Assembly (NCBI GenBank): GCA_030745875.1
Contig: JASLNT010000011.1
Location: forward strand, 51,783 to 115,782
Source: Phycisphaerae bacterium
Lineage (GTDB): Bacteria > Planctomycetota > Phycisphaerae > SM23-33
DNA length: 64,000 bases
Direction: 5' to 3'
Each line of letters opens with the position of its first letter. Position 1 is the stretch's first letter. Below, one piece after another: positions 25,733-35,331 of the stretch. The position numbers and the translations under genes are program-made. A model generated the notes under the pieces. That model worked only from the letters and a program-made list of their open reading frames with translations, had not been told where the DNA came from and did no database searches.

Positions 25733-27319
25733 TCACTTCTCGGTCACAGTCAACAGCTGGTCGGTCTTCACGTTGGTTCTGCGGATTACGCCCTTTCCGA
25801 AAGGCAGCGTTATCTCGACGTCGCATTTCGTCGCTGCGGCCAGGCCGAAGTGGGCGATCGCTTCCTGACCCGTGCAGAAACCGTTGCTGATGTGGATTTC
25901 CTGGTAGCCGAGCAACGCTTCGGGGCGGCCGATCTTTCCGGGTTGGTATACCTTGACTTTGGCGCCGATTCCCATGCGGTTGATCGTCTTTCCGATCACT
26001 CGCACTTTCAACCAGTGCCCCGCTTTGCTGCGGTTCAGCATCAGGCGCGACGGAATCTCGGGGAACCAACTGGCCAGCATTACGTCCATCCGCCCGTCGC
26101 GATCGAAATCGGCGACAGGTCCGGCGGGGAAATATCCCGTGGCCTTTTTTATCGGTGGGACGGCAAATCGCAGCTTCCCGCCCCGCGTTGTCAGGTTGCG
26201 ACAGATGAACGGCTGCTCGCCATCGGCGCTGCGCCACGTAACCGCTGGCGCGATATCAGGCCAGCCGTCGTTGTCGAAGTCGGCGACCTCGACGTGAGCG
26301 TGCTTCAGATGCAGCTTCCCGGGCGTCCAGGACGGGAAGAGATATTCAAGACCCGCGGCCTTGGTGGCGTCGCGAAACGCCACCTCTCCACCGTGTTTGG
26401 TGTCGTTTATGAACAGATGCTGACGCGCGGGCTGGTTGTGATCGACTATCACAATATCCAGCCGCCCGTCGAGATTCACGTCCCCAAACGCCGCCCCGCA
26501 AGGCGTGTCCTCCCTGCCCAGAGGCTCGTATTGGAGTGATTTGGACGCCGCTTTCGACTCAGCGTATGTGCCGTCGCCTTTGGACAGGAACATGCGATTG
26601 GCCTGCGAGATGAAGATATCCGGCCAGCCGTCACCATTGAAATCGCACGTCAGCACGCCGAGTCCGGGCAACTCTTCGGGCAGGCCCGCTTTGGCGCTGA
26701 CGTCCTCGAACGTCAACTTGCCCTTGTTGCGGAACAGGCGCGTCTGACTGCCCGTCCATTGATCACCGCCCACCAGGAAATCGAGCAGCCCATCGCCGTC
26801 GAAATCCAACACGCCGATACTCCTGCCGCCCATGATCACGCACGCGCCATTGTCCTTCGAGACGTCGCGGAAGCGGCCTTCTACGTTCTTGAACAGTTTG
26901 TTTGCCAGGCGGAGGCCCTTGCGTTTAGAGTTGTTCGAGACGTACAGGTCCAGATCCCCATCGTTATCCAAGTCCGCAAGAACCGCCCCGCTCGTGCGCG
27001 CCTTGAAGGCTACCGGGCTCTGACCAGAGTCGACAAACTTTCCATCCGTATTGGTGAGCAGCACGTTGGGCACGGGACCTGAGGCGCCTTTGTACTTCTC
27101 AGCCGATCGATCGCAAAACGCGCCAATGTACAGGTCCAGATCGCCGTCTCCGTCAGCATCTCCGCACGCCGCTGCATGAGACATCATGCCCTTCAGCAAG
27201 TCGCCCAGCCCTGAGGCCTTGGTCGCATCCTTAAAAATCAGCACCGGATCGCCCGCAAGAACCACCGACGCCGACACGCATACCAAAACCGCTATCGGCG
27301 CTAAGAATCTCCGTGTCAT
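25733..27319 (-). CDS. FG-GAP/VCBS repeat protein with ASPIC/UnbV domain
   Basis: 528 aa. Signal peptide about 1-22. At least five Ca-binding FG-GAP blades: DADGDGDLDLYIG, DLDNDGDLDLYVS, DFDGDGLLDFLVG, DFNGDGWPDIFIS, DVNLDGRLDIVIVD, DFDNDGWPDIAPA and DFDRDGRMDVMLA. The C-terminus (HWLKVRVIGKTINRMGIGAKVKVYQ, EIHISNGFCTGQEAIAHFGL) is an ASPIC/UnbV domain, as in CRTAC1-like proteins. A seven-bladed extracytoplasmic propeller is likely; ligand unknown. It heads toward, and sits next to, two more secreted propeller genes on the same strand. Confidence 0.88.
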   Translation of the reverse strand: MTRRFLAPIAVLVCVSASVVLAGDPVLIFKDATKASGLGDLLKGMMSHAAACGDADGDGDLDLYIGAFCDRSAEKYKGASGPVPNVLLTNTDGKFVDSGQSPVAFKARTSGAVLADLDNDGDLDLYVSNNSKRKGLRLANKLFKNVEGRFRDVSKDNGACVIMGGRSIGVLDFDGDGLLDFLVGGDQWTGSQTRLFRNKGKLTFEDVSAKAGLPEELPGLGVLTCDFNGDGWPDIFISQANRMFLSKGDGTYAESKAASKSLQYEPLGREDTPCGAAFGDVNLDGRLDIVIVDHNQPARQHLFINDTKHGGEVAFRDATKAAGLEYLFPSWTPGKLHLKHAHVEVADFDNDGWPDIAPAVTWRSADGEQPFICRNLTTRGGKLRFAVPPIKKATGYFPAGPVADFDRDGRMDVMLASWFPEIPSRLMLNRSKAGHWLKVRVIGKTINRMGIGAKVKVYQPGKIGRPEALLGYQEIHISNGFCTGQEAIAHFGLAAATKCDVEITLPFGKGVIRRTNVKTDQLLTVTEK

Positions 27320-27337
27320 GGGCTTGTCTCCATGGGA

Positions 27338-28663
27338 CTAGGGTTTTCGCTCCGAGGCGGGGATGCGCACGACCGTAAGCGCACAAGCATCCCAGGACAG
27401 CTTGCGTCCAATCTCAGCCGCCAGCGAACCGTGCCACGTAATGTAAAGCTTGTCGCCCTTGGCGGAAACGGCGGTGCTGAACGTTCCGATCGGCGTGTAG
27501 CCGTATTTGTCCTTCAGGAACGGATGCAAGTACGCGATGACCTTCTTCTTTCGCGTTTTTACGTCAAACTGCACCACCGCCCCGCCGTCAAGATGCGTCC
27601 CGCCGTGTGCGCCGGGCACATAGTAAAGATACCGACCCGCAGGATCGGCGTCGATGGTGGTTATGTATGTCATCTTACCAACAGCGGCCGGCCCGAGTTT
27701 GTCGACTTTCTCTGTCCGTGTATTGAATCGGTAGATCGTCGCATCCGGTCTGGTCGAAACTGTGTAAACATATCCGTCGGGCGTTTCCTGGGTCGCCGCC
27801 CGCAGGCCGATCTCCACGTCCAACTCGACCGGAGCCCCGCCGGTCTTGGGATCGTAACGATGGAGCTTGCCGGCGAGCTTCGGGGTGTAATAGAGCCTGC
27901 CGCTGGACTTTGCGAAAATCATGTACCTGCCCGGCCCGTCGTAGCCGCTGTAGAGCAGTTTCTTCGCCTTCGTATCATACGCAAAAAACATCTGCCGCTT
28001 ATCATTGCGGTCGCCGGCTTGCGTGCTGCCGTAGAATATCAAACGCTTGGGGTCCAGCACGCTGCATGGAATACATTGCTTGCCGACCGGCCCGTGCGCT
28101 ATGATCTCGGTCTTCCCGCTTTGCGGATGGGTCCGAAGGATCCAATCGCCTTTGTAGTGATACTTGTCTACCGTGACCCGTGTGGAACCTCGGTGAGTAG
28201 AGTAGTACAACCATCCGTCGGAGCCCATGTCGATCCGACTGTGAACCTTACCGGGCGTGTAGCGCCCTTCGGGCATTTTCAGCACTTTCCGCAAATCGAC
28301 CAGTTGACGGAGCTTCTTTGTCTCCGCATCGTACTCGTAAACAAACGCATTGCCCGCCGGACCCAAATGGTCGCCAATGGCTGAGTAGTATTTCTCGCCA
28401 ACCGCAACTCCGTCGCCCCAGTTCGACCAGGGATTGCCCTTGTACGTCTGTCCGGGATAGTAGAGAAAGTCGACCGTAGGCGCGCGAGTCGCCACCGCGA
28501 CACCCTTCATCGATTCCGGAGCCTTGAGAAAGGCCTCGGACGTTTCGGTGGCGACTAACTTGCCCCCCGGAAGCTTCGGAGGATAAGCAACCTCCGCCCT
28601 AACGGCTCGGCCCGAGGCGATACAAACCAACAGTCCCGACAGCAACGTCAAAGCGCCTTTCAT
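27338..28663 (-). CDS. Secreted beta-propeller-like protein, function unknown
   Basis: 441 aa. Signal peptide about 1-23 (LTLLSGLLVCIASGRAVRA). The remainder has repeating strands with 'V(Y/F)xYDAxTKK', 'FFAYDTKAKKLL', 'LHRYDPKTGG', 'IYRFNTRTEKVD' and 'VVQFDVKTRKKK', i.e. about six blades of a WD/Kelch-like propeller. CIPCSV contains a CxxC pair without a following His, so it is not a heme site. Between the FG-GAP gene and the CxxCH protein, all on the minus strand with short gaps, so they may be co-expressed. Confidence 0.75.
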   Translation of the reverse strand: MKGALTLLSGLLVCIASGRAVRAEVAYPPKLPGGKLVATETSEAFLKAPESMKGVAVATRAPTVDFLYYPGQTYKGNPWSNWGDGVAVGEKYYSAIGDHLGPAGNAFVYEYDAETKKLRQLVDLRKVLKMPEGRYTPGKVHSRIDMGSDGWLYYSTHRGSTRVTVDKYHYKGDWILRTHPQSGKTEIIAHGPVGKQCIPCSVLDPKRLIFYGSTQAGDRNDKRQMFFAYDTKAKKLLYSGYDGPGRYMIFAKSSGRLYYTPKLAGKLHRYDPKTGGAPVELDVEIGLRAATQETPDGYVYTVSTRPDATIYRFNTRTEKVDKLGPAAVGKMTYITTIDADPAGRYLYYVPGAHGGTHLDGGAVVQFDVKTRKKKVIAYLHPFLKDKYGYTPIGTFSTAVSAKGDKLYITWHGSLAAEIGRKLSWDACALTVVRIPASERKP

Positions 28664-28701
28664 ACCGACAACTCCTTCAGGCCGTCCGGAATTGACACCG
28701 C

Positions 28702-31098
28702 CTACTTATGCCACTCCGGGGCGATATTGCTTATTGCTTCGGCGGCGGTTGCTTTGCGGCGGAAGTTCTTGGGATCGTATGATGGATTCTTGGGGTCGGC
28801 TTTGGCGAAGCGTGCGTTGCGCCTCCCGTAATAACTGCCGTAAAACTGATAGTTTGCGTCGACCCAGCGTCTCATGATCATCAGTTCGCGGGGCGTGAGC
28901 ATCTTGGTGTGGTCGTCCTTGGCGTTCTTCTTGTGGGACTTGTCGATCAATATCTTCATCATCTCGCTCTTGTAACACCCGAGGCTCTTCGGCGGCAGCA
29001 TGGCGCCGTTGTAATTCCCGCGATCGCCCTGTCTGAACGATGTAAACTCCGAAATAATCGGACCAGCCAACTGCTTGGAGGCAAGCTCCTGGTACGATGT
29101 GCTGTAATGCCCGGTAACTTCCCCGGTGAGCTTAAGCTTACCAGCCGGTTCCTTTTCCTTCTGCTTACCGTGACACGAGACGCACTTGGCGTCAAATATC
29201 GGCTGGATGTCGGCGGGATAGTGTATGACCTGTATCGGCGACCCGTCGCCACCGTTCGCCGCCAAATCGCACGGTTGGGGTTGCGGCTTGCTGGGAGCCC
29301 TGCGCATCGCCATCGGTTTCTTCGTCGCAACGGGCGCAGCGACACGGGCCGGGCCCCCGTGACAACCCACGCACGACCGGACTTCGCCGGCTTTGTAGTT
29401 CACGTATGTTCGTTCTCGCTGAATCTCTCTGAAATCCTTATCGAGAGCCTGGAGGAATATATTGCGGTCGGCGGGGACTTCGAAGCTGGCCGATCCATCG
29501 GATTCCACGGGCACCACGCCCCACTGCACTCGCGGCCAGAGCGCCGCCTTCCAGCTCGCGCTGCTGATCCCGCCGCCCCACCTCCTGCCGGTGGACCAGT
29601 ATCGCGGAATCGCTTCGTTAATTCTCAGCCACTTGACTTCGCCCGCCTTCACGCCGGGCATACCCTTTGCGATGTCGGTGACCACAAGCAGGGCTTTGTT
29701 GCGTTTGGCCAGGCTCGGATCGCGCGTCGGGCGGATTTCCGGGGGAGTTCTACGCGGGAGCAGCGGCGTGGCGTGCCAGCACGACAGTTTATCCGCCGGA
29801 TCCTTGTGGACGAGGGAATGTTCGCCCTTGGTGTCGATCAGGTAGATCGCATAGGCGTTGGCGGTGTTCTTGTAGTGATCGGAGGGTTTGACCTTGTACG
29901 AGACCATGAACTTCGTGTTGCTAACGGGCCAGGGATGCGTGTAAAGGTGTCCGGACGTTCCGTTGCGGTCGTGTCGGTAGGCTCCGTCGGCTATCCGGAA
30001 GTGCCATCCCGGTTCGGTGCGGCGTTCCACGAACGTATGCGGCGTGAGGTTCGTTGCCGCATACTTATCGTCGAATTGAACGTAGTCTTTTTCGTCCGGG
30101 TCGGGTCCTCGTTTTCGTTCGGGTCGGCTGGGGTCGACCAGCATTATCGCCCCGACGCATCCGCCCTGTGGGAAATGGCAGGTTCCGACGCTGACGAACC
30201 GAAGGTCTTTCCCGGGCATCGGTTGGGGGTACATGTAAACGGTGGTGCTGTCGTCGCCGCCGCCGTAGATTTCCTGCGGCATGGCTCCGTCGGGATGCAT
30301 GTTCCATATCGTTTTGCCCACGCGTGCGCCCTTGTCCACGTATTCCCAGCGGTGGTACATCACGCGTCCGTCGTCCAACACTACAGGGCAGAACTCGCTC
30401 ACCAGGCTGCTGGTCAGCTGCTCGACTTCAGATCCGTCGGCGTTCATGCGGTGCAGTGTGGGCGCAACCAGCGCCGCCGACCCGCCGCACAGAACCGTTC
30501 GCTCGCTCCGCGTCGACGAGAACATAATCTTCCCGCCAGGCAGATAACACGGGTGAATGTCATCGGTATGCCAACCCCGTCGCCAGCGAGCAACCTTCTT
30601 GTCTTCATCTGCCGGAGCCTTGGATACCTGGCGCAGACCCTTTCCGTCGACGCCCACTTCCCAGATACGGAATCCGGTGCGGGGGGTTTCGCGGAAATCG
30701 AAGAGCACTTTCTTGGCATCGAACGAAAGAGTGATCTTGCCTATGAACCCCTTTCCGCCCGGAAGGTTCGCTGCGGTGACGACCGGGCGTTCTTTCTTCG
30801 TGCGGAGATTGTAAACGTAGATACCGTTGTCAGGCAGAAATCTGTCGCCGCTCGTACCGTTGTTGATGTCGGTGTAGTAATGGTCCGAGGAGTACTGTTT
30901 GCGTTTGACGAAGATGATCTCGTCACAGCCCAGATCATCGGCGGTGACGTTCGTCGAAGCGATCTTGGGGGAATACGACGCGGCGGCGGGTTTCTTGCCT
31001 CGTCTAGCCGCCAGTGCGGAGACCATGATTCCACAAGTAACAGCCAGCCCCAACACAAGAAGAGCAATCCGGTTTGTCGAAGAACGCGGCAAGGTCAT
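28702..31098 (-). CDS. TolB-like propeller protein with two CxxCH heme sites
   Basis: 798 aa. N-terminal signal/anchor (RIALLVLGLAVTCGIMVSALAA). Residues about 45-500 are PD40/TolB-type repeats (GKITLSFDAKKVLFDFRET, RMNADGSEVEQLTSSLV, DDGRVMYHRWEYVDKG). Then a conserved middle (VPVESDGSASFEVPADRNIFLQAL) leads to C576VGCH and C639VSCH, both c-type heme motifs, and a helical C-terminus (MLTPRELMIMRRWVDANYQFYGSYYGRR). The layout resembles planctomycete proteins annotated as hydrazine synthase alpha-like; that resemblance is from memory and needs a profile search. Likely an extracytoplasmic redox or sugar-linked protein. Confidence 0.78.
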   Translation of the reverse strand: MTLPRSSTNRIALLVLGLAVTCGIMVSALAARRGKKPAAASYSPKIASTNVTADDLGCDEIIFVKRKQYSSDHYYTDINNGTSGDRFLPDNGIYVYNLRTKKERPVVTAANLPGGKGFIGKITLSFDAKKVLFDFRETPRTGFRIWEVGVDGKGLRQVSKAPADEDKKVARWRRGWHTDDIHPCYLPGGKIMFSSTRSERTVLCGGSAALVAPTLHRMNADGSEVEQLTSSLVSEFCPVVLDDGRVMYHRWEYVDKGARVGKTIWNMHPDGAMPQEIYGGGDDSTTVYMYPQPMPGKDLRFVSVGTCHFPQGGCVGAIMLVDPSRPERKRGPDPDEKDYVQFDDKYAATNLTPHTFVERRTEPGWHFRIADGAYRHDRNGTSGHLYTHPWPVSNTKFMVSYKVKPSDHYKNTANAYAIYLIDTKGEHSLVHKDPADKLSCWHATPLLPRRTPPEIRPTRDPSLAKRNKALLVVTDIAKGMPGVKAGEVKWLRINEAIPRYWSTGRRWGGGISSASWKAALWPRVQWGVVPVESDGSASFEVPADRNIFLQALDKDFREIQRERTYVNYKAGEVRSCVGCHGGPARVAAPVATKKPMAMRRAPSKPQPQPCDLAANGGDGSPIQVIHYPADIQPIFDAKCVSCHGKQKEKEPAGKLKLTGEVTGHYSTSYQELASKQLAGPIISEFTSFRQGDRGNYNGAMLPPKSLGCYKSEMMKILIDKSHKKNAKDDHTKMLTPRELMIMRRWVDANYQFYGSYYGRRNARFAKADPKNPSYDPKNFRRKATAAEAISNIAPEWHK

Positions 31099-31208
31099 GT
31101 GGAATCCCTTTCAGTCAACACGCATCACAGAAATGCATACCCGCGACAATCGCGAGCGTGCAGTACAATTTTACCGGAGCCTCCGGAAGCAATCAACGCG
31201 GTTTTCGG

Positions 31209-32009
31209 TCACGCCCAGGCTTTGGCGGTTGCTTCTATCCAGTTTCGGGCGATTAGTTCGTGCCCTTGCGGCAAGGGGTGCACTCCGTCCCATATCCAGT
31301 GAGATGGTTCGGCGCGTCCAGCCGCCTCGTCGAAGATGTCCTGCGTTTTCAGCAGGATCGCTCTGTAGTCGGAGGCCAATTTCGCCACGAGCGGGCGGAT
31401 CTTGTCGATCTGACCGCGCCAGGCGTCCCAGGCAGTCTTTTCTTTCAGCCTTGTAACGGGCAGAACGAACGGTTCAAGCAGAACGATCTTCAACTCGGAA
31501 TTCGCTTTTCGGGACTGGGCCAACAACGATCGATAGTCAGCCTCGAACGCTTCAAGGTCCACGCCCTTCTTCGATCGAATCGCTCTGCCCACATCGTTTA
31601 CGCCTATAAGAATCGACAGAACATCCGGCTTGAGGTCCAACGCATCCTTCTTCCAGCGAGCTTTCAGATTGGCGACGGTGTGCCCGCTCATACCGCGATT
31701 CAGGAAACTGAGTTTCGCCTCGGGCATGTCCGTGTGCAGGCGCGACGCGATCAGGTAAACGTAGCTGTGTCCGAGATAATGGTTTCGGTCCTTCTGGTTG
31801 CGACCCCATTTCATGTCGGTGATGGAATCGCCCTGAAACAGGAGCGTGGCGCCTTTCTTGATCTTTGGAAGGCGATAGTCGTATCCAGTAACTCCAGAAG
31901 CGTTTGTGCGATCGGGCGCAGCCTCGGCCCGTCCGGCGCAGATAATCGCCGCCGCCCCCGCCGCCGCGGACGACCTCAGGAACACTCTCCGTTTTATTTC
32001 ACCAGCCAT
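31209..32009 (-). CDS. Tat-exported SGNH/GDSL hydrolase
   Basis: 266 aa from ATG 32009 (an adjacent ATG at 32012 is nearly as good): GGAG sits 7 nt upstream and the protein then begins with a twin-arginine signal, KRRVFLRSSAAAGAAAIICAG. The frame is open further up to 32171, but that extension would bury the signal. SGNH blocks: FQGDSIT (nucleophile Ser), RGMSGHTVANL (block II Gly), IGVNDVGR (block III Asn), WDGVHPLPQGH (block V Asp/His). It is a carbohydrate-esterase-like hydrolase acting outside the cytoplasm; substrate not determined. Confidence 0.9.
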   Translation of the reverse strand: MAGEIKRRVFLRSSAAAGAAAIICAGRAEAAPDRTNASGVTGYDYRLPKIKKGATLLFQGDSITDMKWGRNQKDRNHYLGHSYVYLIASRLHTDMPEAKLSFLNRGMSGHTVANLKARWKKDALDLKPDVLSILIGVNDVGRAIRSKKGVDLEAFEADYRSLLAQSRKANSELKIVLLEPFVLPVTRLKEKTAWDAWRGQIDKIRPLVAKLASDYRAILLKTQDIFDEAAGRAEPSHWIWDGVHPLPQGHELIARNWIEATAKAWA

Positions 32010-32332
32010 CATTTCACTCCAGTTCTTTCTTGAGAAGAAACCGCCGCACCATCGTCCAGACTCTGTCGCCCGAATCGAAACGAATTGTATCCAACGAAGC
32101 TCAACCCCGCCAAACCCCTTTTTAATCGCCTCAACATACCCCATCTGCGATTTCGTCAAATATTTTTTCAATCAATTTGCCTATGTCCGATTTGAATCTT
32201 AGCTTAACGGTGACAGCTCGTCATACGAATCGACGGGCGTCAAACGGGAAGAGTATCTCCCCAGGATAGACAAACGCACTGCGGCTATAGAAGTTCCGCG
32301 GTCAGTACAAAAGAACACTTGGAGGTTCGCTC
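32010..32332. other. Divergent intergenic region
   Basis: 323 bp between divergent starts. It includes an AT-rich stretch around 32155-32205 (AAATATTTTTTCAATCAATTT), a reasonable place for divergent promoters. I see no convincing -35/-10 pair, small gene or RNA in it. A GGAGG site for the PEP-CTERM gene ends the region. Confidence 0.5.
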
Positions 32333-33106
32333 ATGTTTAAGAAGATCACGCTCATCGCAATTCTATTCGTATTGGCCCCTGGCGTCCCCGCAGTTCACGC
32401 TGACATGATCCCTCTGGACAAAGCCACCCAGGGAGAAGGCAATAAAGGCGCCAGCTTCCGGCCATGGACGGATGCATCGCGCACGCAAACGGTGGATTTC
32501 GTCATGACCGCGCGGACGGGAATCGATGAAACCAATCCCCTGGTCGCCGATGCAACCGGTTTGGCGGGAACAGTTTATATCGACAAGGACGGCAAGGGCG
32601 GAAAGCCCCGCGGCACCGGCGTGCAGACAGCTTCGGGCGGAGGGTCCAAGGGTATCTCAGGCGGAGGGGGAGATCGCGACGAAGAACTTATCTTCACATA
32701 TGACCAACCGGTCTACATCAGCGGCGTCACCATTCGGTTGGGCGATATAGAATTCGGAGCCCCGGGCGTCGTCGACAAGGACGATCCCGTCATCTTCCTG
32801 CAGACTGTTGGTTCGCCCACTTTCAACGTAACGCTCACCGAGTCTGACATATTCGCGGCCTTCTCCTACATTGGCGATCCGGGCAATAAATACGGAGAGG
32901 TGGACTTCAACAGCTTCATAACGTCAGCCGGTCTGAACCAGAACGCAGGACTCATTGCATTCAGCGTTCGCGAAACAAACGGGCACCTCTACGTAAATGG
33001 CGTAAGCAGCGGCGGCGGCAATGTTGTGCCCGAACCGGCGACATTGGCGGTGCTGGCATGCGGGGGTATGGTGTTGGTCCGACGCCGTCGTCGCGGCAAG
33101 GCCTGA
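32333..33106 (+). CDS. PEP-CTERM surface protein
   Basis: 257 aa; GGAGG 7-8 nt before ATG. Signal peptide about 1-23 (MFKKITLIAILFVLAPGVPAVHA). Beta-rich body (DASRTQTVDFVMTARTGID, EELIFTYDQPVYISGVTIRLGDIEF) with a Gly/Ser-rich loop, then a C-terminal sorting signal: VPEPATLAVLACGGMVLV followed by RRRRRGKA. It is a predicted exosortase substrate. No exosortase is encoded in this window. Body domain not recognised. Confidence 0.88.
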   Translation: MFKKITLIAILFVLAPGVPAVHADMIPLDKATQGEGNKGASFRPWTDASRTQTVDFVMTARTGIDETNPLVADATGLAGTVYIDKDGKGGKPRGTGVQTASGGGSKGISGGGGDRDEELIFTYDQPVYISGVTIRLGDIEFGAPGVVDKDDPVIFLQTVGSPTFNVTLTESDIFAAFSYIGDPGNKYGEVDFNSFITSAGLNQNAGLIAFSVRETNGHLYVNGVSSGGGNVVPEPATLAVLACGGMVLVRRRRRGKA

Positions 33107-33134
33107 TAACTCTTGACAGACAATCATCCCGTCA

Positions 33135-33160
33135 ACGCCTCGCAGAGACCTGCGGGGCGT
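33135..33160 (+). terminator. Terminator-like hairpin after PEP-CTERM gene
   Basis: ACGCCTCGCAG-AGAC-CTGCGGGGCGT, an 11-bp stem with one G-U pair and a tetraloop, 28 nt after the PEP-CTERM stop. The downstream TGTCTT is only weakly U-rich. Confidence 0.6.
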
Positions 33161-33300
33161 TGTCTTGCGCGCTGCGCTCGCCTCGGGACACTGCGGTTGT
33201 TACAATGGCGTTTTCCAAGGCCGGTGAAGAAACACAAAACTCAAGCTCACGCTCGCCGAAAGCGATCGGTAAACACGGCAAACAAAGAAAGGATTCATCC

Positions 33301-33765
33301 ATGAAGAAAACGATCATCCCAATACTCCTTCTGCTGGCGGCATCGGCGATCTCCTGCACGGGCTCGGTCGATTACGACCAGACCGCGATCAAGAGCGATA
33401 TCAAGGCGTTAATGACCCAGCAGGCCAAGGACTGGTCCGCCGGTGATTACGAAGCTTTCATGAAAGGCTACCACAACTCGGAGGATATCCGATTCGCTCA
33501 TCCCAAGGGAATCACTCGCGGGTGGCAGGCGGTGATGGATGCCTACAAGCGCAATCCCAAGAAATCGAGTCTGGAATTCTCGGATCTGGACATCACGCCC
33601 CTGTCGCCCAGCGCGGCGATGGTCTTCGGACGGTTCCACAACCACGTTGAAGACAATACCTACAAGACAGGTTTGTTCACCCTGCTCATGAGAAAGATCA
33701 ACGGACAATGGAAAGCAGTCCACGACCACTCCTCCGACCTGCCGGCGGATTACAAAGAGAAGTAA
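33301..33765 (+). CDS. SnoaL/DUF4440-like lipoprotein
   Basis: 154 aa from ATG 33301 (AAAGGA upstream); the longer open frame from 33058 runs through the preceding terminator hairpin and is rejected. Lipoprotein signal LLLLAASAISC with cysteine 19. The body has the NTF2-like cone pattern: IKALMTQQAKDWSAGDYEAFMKGY, HPKGITRGWQAVMDAYKR, MVFGRFHNHVEDN, GLFTLLMRKINGQWKAVHDHSS. These proteins bind small ligands or act as accessory enzymes; no catalytic assignment is possible. The next gene starts 9 nt after the stop. Confidence 0.85.
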   Translation: MKKTIIPILLLLAASAISCTGSVDYDQTAIKSDIKALMTQQAKDWSAGDYEAFMKGYHNSEDIRFAHPKGITRGWQAVMDAYKRNPKKSSLEFSDLDITPLSPSAAMVFGRFHNHVEDNTYKTGLFTLLMRKINGQWKAVHDHSSDLPADYKEK

Positions 33766-33774
33766 GGGTAGTTT

Positions 33775-35271
33775 ATGAGAACCATGGCTGTTGTCATCCT
33801 GTCGGTTTTATCGATCTCGGCGGCGAATCTCCCGGGGGCTTTGAACGTTCTGGTTATCGGTTCGACACATTCGTATTCCGAGGGCGAAGGAAGCGGCGCC
33901 GCCAACCGGAGGGCTTTTAACGCTGCAGCAGCGGCTGACAGTTTGCGGACCATTCTCGCCAATGATCCGAAATACAAGAACACTGCGAACGTGGTCTTCG
34001 AAGACATCTTCCGAACCAAAACACTGCCGACCGCCGTTGGAGGCGGGGCCAGGATGATGACAATGGAATACCGCTGTTACAGTCTGGCGCAGTATTACTT
34101 CTGGCCGGACGGTCGCGACAAGAGGCTCGCCAACCTTAGCGGAAGCGGAAAAACGAAGTGGAGCCACGTGGTGATCGTTGGAGATCCGTATATCCTGGCC
34201 AACATGCCGGGTGTTTACGCCGAGGGCGCAAACCTGATCGCCGACACGGTCAGAAAAGGGGCAGGCAAACCGATCCTGCTGATGCCCTGGCCGGAGGGCG
34301 AGTCATCCGACGCAACAGCCCACTTTGGGCAGATCATATATCGCGTCGGGAAAGGCGCGAAGATTCCGGTGGCGCCTGCGGGGTATGCCTGGTCGACGCT
34401 GGCGAAGAAAGATGAATCCTCCAGGCACCCGACTACGGGCGGAGCATATCTGGCGGCGGCTTGCATTTACAGCGAGATCTTCGATCGGGCCGCGACCAGC
34501 TCCAGGAAAAGCGAACAATCACTCGCCGAACACGCCTTCAAAACCGTCAAAGCCAACAAGACCAAGGTCCAGTACACCGGGCGGTTCGAATTCAAGAATC
34601 CCTTCGCCATGAAATACGTCACCAGGAGCAGCATCACTTTCAACCATACCGGCTCAAGTTCGGAGAACGGAATCCAGGGCGCCCTGATCGCGGCGATCAA
34701 GAGATGCAAAGTAAATTGCAGGAAGATCGGCCGCGGCGCGTCCGGAGCAAATGCAAAGATCGATTTCAACTACGGGCGGGCCAATACAATATTCGAGCCC
34801 CGGAAGAAATACAAAGTCGACCCCAAACGGTTCGGCCGCTCCTACGGTTTTCCGATGCAGGATCACGGCAAGACGGCGGCCGAGACCATGCTGTACGGTA
34901 TCGACAAGAGATACATGGGCGGTAAGCGCTACGATGACGGAACGGATCTGGGCATCGCTTACGATATGATCAGGCAGGGAGAGGTCGCTTCGGATATTCG
35001 CGCCGTTCCGATCCGCCTGATGTGGGCGAAACTGCACGATGCAAATCCCAAACTCAAACCGATGCGCGACAGTTGGCACATGAGCCGCTACCTCGACGAA
35101 GCAACGGGAACATTCATGTACACCCTCCTTTCCGGACGCCGCCCGGTAGGCGCCCAACCGTCGGCCAAAGGCGGCGAGGCCTGGAATCGCTGGTTGGGCC
35201 AAAAGATCGGCTACGAAACGGCGTATCGGATGGCGCATTTAGTATCGCCTCCACCAAACAGTCGCCGTTAA
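33775..35271 (+). CDS. Secreted protein, possible SGNH-like fold
   Basis: 498 aa. Signal-like N-terminus (MAVVILSVLSISAANLPG). Then LNVLVIGSTHSYSEG, a strand-loop that could be a GDSL-like block I, and a later KDESSRHPTTGGAYLAAACIYSEIF that resembles SGNH block V (D..HPT..GAYLAA). A central part binds no recognised domain (WSHVVIVGDPYILANMPGVYAEGANL, ILLMPWPEGESS). I would treat it as an uncharacterised secreted hydrolase-like protein. Starts 9 nt after the DUF4440-like lipoprotein gene, so they are probably co-translated. Confidence 0.7.
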   Translation: MRTMAVVILSVLSISAANLPGALNVLVIGSTHSYSEGEGSGAANRRAFNAAAAADSLRTILANDPKYKNTANVVFEDIFRTKTLPTAVGGGARMMTMEYRCYSLAQYYFWPDGRDKRLANLSGSGKTKWSHVVIVGDPYILANMPGVYAEGANLIADTVRKGAGKPILLMPWPEGESSDATAHFGQIIYRVGKGAKIPVAPAGYAWSTLAKKDESSRHPTTGGAYLAAACIYSEIFDRAATSSRKSEQSLAEHAFKTVKANKTKVQYTGRFEFKNPFAMKYVTRSSITFNHTGSSSENGIQGALIAAIKRCKVNCRKIGRGASGANAKIDFNYGRANTIFEPRKKYKVDPKRFGRSYGFPMQDHGKTAAETMLYGIDKRYMGGKRYDDGTDLGIAYDMIRQGEVASDIRAVPIRLMWAKLHDANPKLKPMRDSWHMSRYLDEATGTFMYTLLSGRRPVGAQPSAKGGEAWNRWLGQKIGYETAYRMAHLVSPPPNSRR

Positions 35272-35331
35272 CGGATCGCAGCGAGGCCCTTGTCTTTACC
35301 CGCCATGAAACAATCTGGACGAACCAGGACG

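Noticed and set aside
27338..28663. CIPC in the 441-aa propeller as a heme or disulfide redox site
   Set aside because: No His follows and the surrounding sequence is ordinary propeller strand.
32012..32171. Upstream extension of the SGNH hydrolase
   Set aside because: It would place the twin-arginine signal internally; the GGAG-led ATG at 32009/32012 fits better.
33058..33300. Long N-terminal extension of the DUF4440-like protein
   Set aside because: It would start inside the PEP-CTERM gene and read through a terminator hairpin; ATG 33301 gives a proper lipoprotein signal.
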